Shown one piece after another: positions 1 to 5,069 of a DNA stretch of 5,069 nt. Under the pieces are notes generated by a model that saw only the letters and a program-made list of their open reading frames with translations, did no database searches and was not told where the DNA came from. The DNA comes from Acidithiobacillus sp. GTDB taxonomy: Bacteria; Pseudomonadota; Gammaproteobacteria; Acidithiobacillales; Acidithiobacillaceae. The stretch spans positions 1 to 5,069 of the forward strand of contig DAIAVG010000119.1 in NCBI GenBank assembly GCA_027445725.1, read 5' to 3'. Position numbers and translations under genes: made by a program. Every line of letters begins with the position of its first letter. Position 1 is the stretch's first letter.

Positions 1-315
1 GACCAGGCCCAATCCAACCTCGCGGCCAGCCGCAGCAGCACCGAAGCCACGGTCTGGCAGGATTTTCACAACTTCCAGGGCGCGATTGCAGCCTACCCCG
101 GCGCACAGAGCGGCTTGGAAAATGCCGGGAAGGCGCTGGAGGTGGTACAGGCCCAGTATCGCGTCGGCCAGGCTACCATTCAGGATGTCCTCCTCGCCGA
201 ATCCACCCTGGCGCAGGCGCGCTACACCCTGATTCAGAATTTGGTTAACAGTTATGTCGCCCTGGCGCAACTCAGTCAGGCCGTCGGCATGCCTTTGGGA
301 GAGAATGCACCGTGA
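1..315 (+). CDS. Outer-membrane efflux factor, TolC/NodT family (3' end only)
   Basis: This is the C-terminal 104 codons of an outer-membrane channel protein; the frame is open from the first base and stops at TGA 313-315, so the 5' part lies outside the window. Visible are the last helical segments of an outer-membrane efflux domain: a long Ala/Gln-rich helix, then the family signature QAQYRVGQATIQDVLLAEST (codons about 50-69), matching the usual 'RY-x-x-G-x-x-x-x-x-D-x-L-x-A' pattern, followed by LAQARYTLIQNLVNSYVALA and a closing 'L-x-x-A-V-G'. Family members form trimers with a beta-barrel in the outer membrane and a coiled-coil tunnel in the periplasm that docks on the adaptor. The adaptor and RND pump genes follow directly, which supports a role as the exit duct of this pump. 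The stop overlaps the next start by four bases. The usual family length of roughly 450-500 residues implies that about three quarters of the gene is missing upstream. Confidence 0.9.
   Translation, partial: DQAQSNLAASRSSTEATVWQDFHNFQGAIAAYPGAQSGLENAGKALEVVQAQYRVGQATIQDVLLAESTLAQARYTLIQNLVNSYVALAQLSQAVGMPLGENAP
297..303 (+). promoter_or_regulatory. Ribosome binding site for the adaptor gene (GGGAGAG)
   Basis: A purine-rich GGGAGAG lies 8 bases before the GTG at 312, inside the last codons of the outer-membrane factor gene. It supports the GTG start. The first in-frame ATG downstream (residue 30) would remove the whole lipoprotein signal peptide, so it is unlikely to be the true start. Confidence 0.6.
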
Positions 316-1442
316 CCCGTTCCCCTGTTGTCCTCTGGCTGACGCTGGCAGCCCTCTCCCTGCTGTTGAGTGGTTGCCAGACCAAGGCCAAGCATGAAAT
401 GCCGCCCTTACAGGTCAGCCTCGTCAACGCCAGCACCCGCCCCATGACCCATTATGAAGGTTTTCTGGGCACGGTGACGCCCCTGCAAACGGCGACACTC
501 GTGCCGCAGACTTCCGGATTATTGCAGAGCGTGCAGTTTACCGAGGGGAGCATGGTAGAGAAGGGACAAACCCTGTTCACCATCGACCCGGCACAGATGC
601 AGGCATCGCTCGCCCAGGCACAGGCCAAACTGGTGGCGGATCAGGCCACAGCGCGCTACAACCGTAACATAGTAGAGCAGGACCGTCCGCTCGCGGAAAA
701 GGATTTCATCACCCAGCAGAGTTTCGATCAGGCGGTCTCCCAGGCACAGGCGGCGACGGCGCAGGTGCAGGCCGATCAGGCCGCTTTAAGGCAGGCCCGC
801 CTCAATCTCTCTTACACCCGCATGGTCGCCCCCATCAGCGGTCGCATCGGGCTGGCACAGGTCAAGGCAGGCAACCTGGTCATCGCCAACCAGACACAAC
901 TGGCTACCGTCAACCAGATCGCCCCCATTACCGTGAATTTCAGTATTCCCCAGGGCTTGTTGACCGCGGCGCGGCGGGCGCAACAGCAAGCAATCCCCCT
1001 GCCGATTAACGACGAGAAGGGGGGTACCGTACTCGCTCAGGGCAAGCTCACTTTCATTGATAACAGCGTCAGTGCGGGGACCGCTACCATCAGCCTGCAG
1101 GCTACCGTACCTAACACCAACCTTGGCCTCTGGCCGGGACAGTATGTGCAGGTGCAGATGCCGGTACAGCAGGTGGCGCAGGCGACAGTGCTGCCGGTGG
1201 GCGCGGTCCAGCAAGGTAGTAGCGGACCCTTTGTCTATGTGGTGCAAGATGGCAAAGCGGTGGATAAGCCGCTGCAAGTGCTCTGGGAATCGGGCACGGA
1301 TGCAGTGGTACAGGGCGTAGACAAGCGTATTCGGGTGATTTTTCCGCTTCCCGCCCGCCTCTATCCGGGGGCGAAGGTGGAACTCACCGGTACCCACGCA
1401 GCCACCGCGTCGCATGAGGACCAGCAGAGGAAATCCGCATGA
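312..1442 (+). CDS. Periplasmic adaptor lipoprotein of RND efflux system (MdtA/AcrA-like)
   Basis: This is a membrane fusion protein of 376 residues, normal for the family, starting at GTG. The N-terminus has a basic residue, a hydrophobic stretch and the lipobox LSGC with Cys22, so it is predicted to be cleaved by signal peptidase II and lipid-anchored. Domains in order: first membrane-proximal strand (about 33-60); first lipoyl half (about 62-93, ATLVPQTSGLLQSVQFTEGS and EKGQTLFTIDP); Gln/Ala-rich coiled-coil hairpin (about 94-166); second lipoyl half (TRMVAPISGRIG, about 169-203); beta-barrel (about 204-290, with the 'FIDNSV...GTATI...LWPGQYV' pattern typical of MdtA-like proteins); C-terminal membrane-proximal domain (about 291-360, ending RLYPGAKVEL). 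The hairpin tip should contact the outer-membrane factor and the barrel and membrane-proximal domains the pump. The usual 'GDxVVxxG' turn is replaced by KRIRVIFPLP (338-347). Start and stop overlap both neighbours by four bases. Family assignment is firm; the substrate is unknown. Confidence 0.95.
   Translation: MTRSPVVLWLTLAALSLLLSGCQTKAKHEMPPLQVSLVNASTRPMTHYEGFLGTVTPLQTATLVPQTSGLLQSVQFTEGSMVEKGQTLFTIDPAQMQASLAQAQAKLVADQATARYNRNIVEQDRPLAEKDFITQQSFDQAVSQAQAATAQVQADQAALRQARLNLSYTRMVAPISGRIGLAQVKAGNLVIANQTQLATVNQIAPITVNFSIPQGLLTAARRAQQQAIPLPINDEKGGTVLAQGKLTFIDNSVSAGTATISLQATVPNTNLGLWPGQYVQVQMPVQQVAQATVLPVGAVQQGSSGPFVYVVQDGKAVDKPLQVLWESGTDAVVQGVDKRIRVIFPLPARLYPGAKVELTGTHAATASHEDQQRKSA
1426..1431 (+). 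promoter_or_regulatory. Ribosome binding site for the RND pump gene (AGAGGA)
   Basis: AGAGGA lies 7 bases before the ATG at 1439, within the end of the adaptor gene. It fits a good Shine-Dalgarno sequence and confirms the start that yields the conserved N-terminus MNFSALFIRRPV. The ATGA overlap makes translational coupling with the adaptor likely. Confidence 0.65.
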
Positions 1443-4400
1443 ATTTCTCCGCCCTGTTCATTCGCCGCCCGGTGATGACGGTCGTCCTCATTCTCGGACT
1501 GGTGCTGTACGGCATTTTTGCCTTTATGAAACTGCCGGTGGCTCTGCTCCCCAGCGTCGATTTCCCAACGGTGATGGTTTTGGCGAGTCTGCCGGGAGCC
1601 AGCCCGCAGACCATGGCCAGCGCGGTAGCGACTCCGCTGGAAAAACAGTTCTCCACCATCCCCGGTCTCTCCTCCATGAGTTCGGTGAACAATCAGGGCT
1701 CGACACGGGTCATTCTGCAGTTTGATCTCAGCCAAAACATTAATGTCGCCACCCAGAATGTCGAAAACGCGGTCACACAGGCCTCCCACCTGCTGCCGCC
1801 GGGTATGCCCAGCCTGCCTTTCGTCAAGCAGCTCAACCCGTCGGCGGCACCCATCGAGTTCATTGCCCTCGCCGCGCCCAATATGCCTATCTACCAGCTC
1901 AACCAGTACGCGGTAGATAAGGTGACACCCGCCATTTCCGGTATTCCCGGCGTGGCGCAGGTGCTGATCTTCGGCGAGCAGAATTACGCGGTCCGTATCC
2001 ACGCCAACCCCTTTTCCATGCAAGCGCACGGAATATCGCTGCAGGCCCTTACTCAGGCCATTTCCAGTCACAACGTCAACCTGCCGCAGGGCACGGTGCT
2101 GGGTGCGGTGCGCAACTATGCCGTGAAGGTCCACGGCCAGCTTCATGATGCCCAATCTTTCGCCGGCATGCCCATCACTTTCGCCAATGGTGCCGTAGTG
2201 CCGCTGGCCGATATCGCCCAGGTCAGCAATGGTGTCGACAATGACCAGATTGCCAGTTGGATCGGTGGGCAGCGCGCCCTCATTCTCGCCGTAGTGCGCC
2301 AACCCAATGCCGACACAGTGGCCATCTCTGACGCTATCCGGAAGCGCTTGCCCCTGCTGAGCGCCAGCCTGCCCGGCGGCGCCCACATGACGGTGGTGTA
2401 CGACAAGGCCGACTATATCCGTGCGGCGGTGGAAGAGGTCGAAGTCACCCTGTTACTGGCCTCATTCCTGGTGGCGGGGGTGCTTTGGCTCTTCTTGCGT
2501 CGCGGCAGCCCAACCCTGATCGGCGCGCTGGCAATTCCCGCCTCCATCCTCGGCACCTTCACCATTATTTACGAGCTCGGCTATACCCTCAACACGCTGA
2601 CTTTGCTGGCGCTGACCCTGGCCGTGGGTTTTGTCGTGGATGATGCCGTGGTCATGCTGGAAAACATCGCCCGCCATGAGGAAAATGGCGAAGAGCCCTA
2701 TCAGGCGGCGATCGTGGGCAGTCGCGAGATCGGCTTTACGGTGATCTCCATGACCCTGTCGCTGGCGGTGGTGTTCCTGCCCTTCCTGGTCATGGGGGGC
2801 ATCATCGGTCGTTTATTTCGCGAGTTCGGGGTCACTATCGCAGTCGTTATTCTCCTTTCGGGGCTGGTCTCACTCACCCTGACCCCGATGCTCTGCGCCC
2901 GCTACCTGCGGGTGAAGCATCAGGAGCAGAGCCGCTTCGAGTCTGGTTTTGTGCGCCTGCGCGACTGGTACGGGCGTAGTCTGCGGGTGGCCCTCAGCCA
3001 TCGCGGCTGGGTGTATGGCGGTGCCTTGCTGAGTCTGCTGGGCATGATCGGGCTTTTTATCCTGCTGCCCAAGGGATTCATCCCCACGGAAGACAGTGGC
3101 GTGATCATGGGCAATCTGGAATACCCTCAGGGTATTTCCTTTGCCCAACTAGAGGAAAGCCAGCAGACCATCGCCGCTGCCGTTGGCGACAACCAGGCGG
3201 TGCAGTCCGTCATGTCCAGCGCCGGACAGGGAGCAGGGGCCTTTAGCTCTGCCAACACCGGGCGTCTGATCATTCGCCTCAAGCCGCTGGGGGAGCGGGC
3301 ATCAGGCACTCAGATCATCGCTGAACTGCGCCGTACCGTCAGCCATTTTTCTGGCGTGGAGGCGAGCTTCCAGATGCCGCCCGCCATCCAGATGGGGCCG
3401 ATTTCGTCGCAATCTCATTACCAATACATTCTGCAGAGCGAAGATCAGGACAGCCTGAACGCGGCGGCACCCAAGCTGGTATCCGCCCTGCGCAATATCC
3501 CTGGATTTCAGGCCGTCAACAGCGATCTGCAACTGGCCAACCCGGAGATCGAGGTACACATCCTGCACCAGCGGGCGCAAGCACTGGGTGTCACCCCGGA
3601 GGGGATCGAACAGGCGCTGAACTTCGCGTTCGGTGGCACGCAGGTGGGTACGATCTACGCCTCCACCAACCAGTATGAAGTCATTCTCGATCTGGCACGA
3701 CAATTTCAGGAGAATCTGGGTGCTCTTTCCGCCATCACGGTACCGGGCAGCGCGGGTCTGGTGCCCCTGGCCGCATTGGCCCATTTCGCTTACGGCGTGG
3801 GGCCACTGAGTATCAGTCACTACAACGGACTGCCCAGCGTGACCATTTCTTTCAATCTGGCGCCGGGGGTATCTTTGGGGGCGGCAACCCAGGCGGTGCA
3901 AAAGGCCGCGTCGGAGGTGTTACCCGCCAATGTGGAGGGTGAGTTCGGTGGATCGGCGGCGGCCTTTGCCCAGTCCACGGGCAGCTTGCCGCTGCTGCTG
4001 CTGGCCACGGTAGCGCTGATCTACGCCATTCTCGCTATCCTCTATGAGGATTTCATCCACCCTCTGACCATCCTCACCGCCCTGCCGCTGGCGGGTTTCG
4101 GCGCCTTGCTGGCGCTGTGGATATTTCATCAGGAACTGGATCTGTTCAGCTTTGTCGGCATCATCATGCTGGTGGGGCTGGTCAAAAAGAACGGCATTAT
4201 TATGGTGGATTTCGCTATTCACCGGCGCCGTGAAGGGGCCAGCGCCGTCGATGCCATGGTCGATGCCTGTGTCACCCGGTTTCGGCCTATTATGATGACC
4301 AACCTCGCCGCCGTGCTGGGCATTCTGCCTGTCGCCATTGGTATCGGGGCGGGTGCCGCGTCGCGGGTGCCGCTGGGTGTGGCGGTAGCGGGCGGCATTA

Positions 4401-4513
4401 TCGTCTCGCAGTTCCTGACGCTCTATGTGACACCGGCATTCTATGTACTCTTTGAGGGATGGAAGGGGCGTTGGAGGGGCAAGGTACCTGTTTCAGAGCC
4501 TGCATCCTTGTGA
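1439..4513 (+). CDS. HAE1-family RND multidrug efflux transporter (MdtC/MuxC-like)
   Basis: This inner-membrane proton/drug antiporter has 1024 residues, matching the usual 1020-1050. The N-terminus FIRRPV followed by TM1 (about 11-30) and 'LPVALLPSVDFP' is classic for the family. Predicted layout: TM1; first porter and docking loop (about 31-333); TM2-TM6 (about 334-485); amphipathic linker; TM7 (about 523-543); second periplasmic loop (about 544-848) opening with KGFIPTEDSG; TM8-TM12 (about 850-1005). The proton-relay residues known from AcrB are all present: Asp401 and Asp402 in TM4 (GFVVDDAVVMLEN), Lys917 in TM10 (LVGLVKKNGIIMVDF), Arg947 and Thr954 (RFRPIMMT). The DD pair in TM4 marks the HAE (organic substrate) class rather than the heavy-metal HME class. 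By recall, the N-terminal half resembles E. coli MdtC most (LPGASP-TMAS-VATPLE, GSTR-ILQFD, LLP-GMPS). E. coli uses an MdtB/MdtC pair, but only one pump gene is seen here, so a homotrimer is likely. The substrate cannot be inferred. No frameshift or missing motif is seen. Confidence 0.96.
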   Translation: MNFSALFIRRPVMTVVLILGLVLYGIFAFMKLPVALLPSVDFPTVMVLASLPGASPQTMASAVATPLEKQFSTIPGLSSMSSVNNQGSTRVILQFDLSQNINVATQNVENAVTQASHLLPPGMPSLPFVKQLNPSAAPIEFIALAAPNMPIYQLNQYAVDKVTPAISGIPGVAQVLIFGEQNYAVRIHANPFSMQAHGISLQALTQAISSHNVNLPQGTVLGAVRNYAVKVHGQLHDAQSFAGMPITFANGAVVPLADIAQVSNGVDNDQIASWIGGQRALILAVVRQPNADTVAISDAIRKRLPLLSASLPGGAHMTVVYDKADYIRAAVEEVEVTLLLASFLVAGVLWLFLRRGSPTLIGALAIPASILGTFTIIYELGYTLNTLTLLALTLAVGFVVDDAVVMLENIARHEENGEEPYQAAIVGSREIGFTVISMTLSLAVVFLPFLVMGGIIGRLFREFGVTIAVVILLSGLVSLTLTPMLCARYLRVKHQEQSRFESGFVRLRDWYGRSLRVALSHRGWVYGGALLSLLGMIGLFILLPKGFIPTEDSGVIMGNLEYPQGISFAQLEESQQTIAAAVGDNQAVQSVMSSAGQGAGAFSSANTGRLIIRLKPLGERASGTQIIAELRRTVSHFSGVEASFQMPPAIQMGPISSQSHYQYILQSEDQDSLNAAAPKLVSALRNIPGFQAVNSDLQLANPEIEVHILHQRAQALGVTPEGIEQALNFAFGGTQVGTIYASTNQYEVILDLARQFQENLGALSAITVPGSAGLVPLAALAHFAYGVGPLSISHYNGLPSVTISFNLAPGVSLGAATQAVQKAASEVLPANVEGEFGGSAAAFAQSTGSLPLLLLATVALIYAILAILYEDFIHPLTILTALPLAGFGALLALWIFHQELDLFSFVGIIMLVGLVKKNGIIMVDFAIHRRREGASAVDAMVDACVTRFRPIMMTNLAAVLGILPVAIGIGAGAASRVPLGVAVAGGIIVSQFLTLYVTPAFYVLFEGWKGRWRGKVPVSEPASL

Positions 4514-4521
4514 TATATAAC
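4492..4521 (+). promoter_or_regulatory. Possible sigma-70-type promoter for the lipoprotein gene
   Basis: TTCAGA (4492-4497, 4 of 6 to TTGACA) and TATAAC (4516-4521, 5 of 6 to TATAAT) are separated by 18 bases. The -10 lies in an AT-rich patch (GATATATAA) that stands out from the GC-rich surroundings and straddles the pump's stop codon. If active it would start a transcript near 4528, giving a leader of roughly 27 bases before the ATG at 4555. Short AT-rich matches arise by chance, and readthrough from the efflux operon is equally possible. Confidence 0.3.
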
Positions 4522-4540
4522 GGGCGAAGACCAACTACCC

Positions 4541-4545
4541 GAGAG
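4541..4545 (+). promoter_or_regulatory. Weak ribosome binding site before the lipoprotein gene (GAGAG)
   Basis: GAGAG lies 9 bases before the ATG at 4555 and is the only purine-rich element in suitable position. It is weaker than those of the two upstream genes. Together with the signal peptide that begins right at this ATG, it favours 4555 over the in-frame ATG at 4459. Confidence 0.4.
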
Positions 4546-4554
4546 TCTCAGATC

Positions 4555-5067
4555 ATGCCCGCAAAAATACTTTTCCTCTTGCTCGCACTTACCCTGTCGG
4601 GCTGCGCTTCCCTGCCACCTTCTTCTTCAACCGCCACGGCGGGAGCCGCCGCGCGGAGTACCGCCTTGGCCAATCGCAATGCCGAAGCCGCACAGCAACA
4701 TCTCGCCGCTGTCGCCGCCCAACGCGCCGAGGCTGGACAGCAATTCTGCCCCAACTGGCAGCAGGCGCTGGATCATGCGCGCAGCAACGCGATTGGTTGC
4801 GCGCGAATGCCCGCAAACGAACAGGCCACCTGCTGGCAAGCAGTTTCCCAATGGGCGCAGGAAGAAAGCCGTTATTTTCATGCCTTGGCTCCTCTTCTCC
4901 AGGGAGCTGCTTATGCGTCCCCAGCAGCCCAGGCGGCGCATTTTTTTGATCTGACTCAGGATTGGGCTATTACCTGTCAGAATGGCCAAAAGGCCTGCAC
5001 CGCGGCGTCTGGGCATCAGCAAATGGACCATAGCAAAAACGCCGTCAATCAATTCTGCAGGCGTTAA
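4555..5067 (+). CDS. Predicted lipoprotein of unknown function with six extra cysteines
   Basis: I do not recognise the family of this 170-residue protein. The N-terminus MPAKILFLLLALTLSGC is a clear lipoprotein signal peptide: one Lys, a Leu-rich core and the lipobox LSGC with Cys17, predicting cleavage by signal peptidase II and a mature chain of 154 residues. Ala at +2 would, by the E. coli Lol rule, send it to the outer membrane. A Pro/Ser/Thr/Ala linker (about 18-38) leads to an Ala/Gln-rich, probably helical stretch (about 39-63). The rest carries Cys65, 82, 93, 141, 148 and 168 plus Trp68, 94, 100 and 137, suggesting a small disulfide-stabilised periplasmic domain. The start at 4555 was chosen because an in-frame ATG at 4459 would add 32 non-signal-like residues and overlap the pump gene by 55 bases. 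It follows the pump gene by 41 bp on the same strand, so it may be the last gene of the efflux operon or have its own promoter. Any role in efflux is inference from position only. The complete stop TAA is at 5065-5067. Confidence 0.8.
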   Translation: MPAKILFLLLALTLSGCASLPPSSSTATAGAAARSTALANRNAEAAQQHLAAVAAQRAEAGQQFCPNWQQALDHARSNAIGCARMPANEQATCWQAVSQWAQEESRYFHALAPLLQGAAYASPAAQAAHFFDLTQDWAITCQNGQKACTAASGHQQMDHSKNAVNQFCRR

Positions 5068-5069
5068 TC

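Noticed and set aside
590..800. Repeated CAGGCACAGGC-like runs in the adaptor gene
   Set aside because: They encode the Gln/Ala-rich coiled-coil hairpin of the adaptor; biased amino-acid composition explains them without a DNA repeat element.
1323..1352. Possible compensated frameshift in the adaptor C-terminal domain
   Set aside because: Neither alternative frame restores the family motif, and the register and length match on both sides, so plain substitution is more likely.
786..1415. Open frame of 209 codons on the - strand inside the adaptor gene
   Set aside because: It is antisense to conserved lipoyl and beta-barrel coding sequence; its His/Arg/Leu-rich translation has no family signature.
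1361..2386. Long open frame of 341 codons on the - strand across the adaptor/pump junction
   Set aside because: It lies opposite two well-supported genes, has a composition rich in His, Arg, Gly and Gln typical of reverse-strand reading of GC-rich coding DNA, and shows no domain. It is a shadow frame.
3302..3901. Open frame of 199 codons on the - strand inside the pump gene
   Set aside because: It sits fully opposite the second periplasmic loop of the RND pump, with low-complexity Arg/Gln/Gly-rich translation and no recognisable motif.
4541..4549. Short palindrome GAGAGTCTC before the lipoprotein start
   Set aside because: Four-base arms around one central base are too short for a hairpin or a convincing operator and are expected by chance.
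4459..4554. In-frame upstream ATG that would extend the lipoprotein by 32 residues
   Set aside because: The extension would bury the lipoprotein signal peptide in the interior and overlap the pump gene by 55 bases; the start at 4555 places the signal peptide at the N-terminus.

Overview
The window reads as ordinary chromosomal DNA from a GC-rich Gram-negative bacterium (about 60% GC by eye, not counted). It holds one nearly complete tripartite drug-efflux operon and a small lipoprotein gene, all on the + strand and packed with almost no intergenic space. Lipobox signal peptides, an outer-membrane factor and an HAE1-type RND pump all point to Proteobacteria. The style would suit an Acidithiobacillus-like or related beta/gammaproteobacterium, but nothing here fixes the genus.

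Layout: positions 1-315 hold the last 104 codons of a TolC/NodT-type outer-membrane factor whose start lies upstream of the window. Positions 312-1442 encode a 376-residue lipid-anchored periplasmic adaptor (MdtA/AcrA-like). Positions 1439-4513 encode a full-length 1024-residue HAE1 RND transporter closest in feel to MdtC/MuxC. After a 41-bp gap, positions 4555-5067 encode a 170-residue predicted lipoprotein of unknown function with six cysteines besides the lipidated one. The window ends two bases after its stop codon.

How the genes work together: the pump takes substrates from the inner membrane or periplasm using proton antiport, the adaptor bridges the periplasm, and the outer-membrane factor provides the exit duct. 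The three genes are joined by 4-base stop/start overlaps (GTGA and ATGA), so they are almost certainly co-transcribed and probably translationally coupled. The order outer-membrane factor, adaptor, pump differs from the E. coli pattern, where tolC is unlinked or the outer-membrane gene comes last. Substrate specificity cannot be read from the sequence. No regulator gene is present.

I found no mobile element, CRISPR array, RNA gene, convincing terminator or long repeat. The least explained item is the cysteine-rich lipoprotein downstream of the pump. I do not see evidence for a new biological system here.
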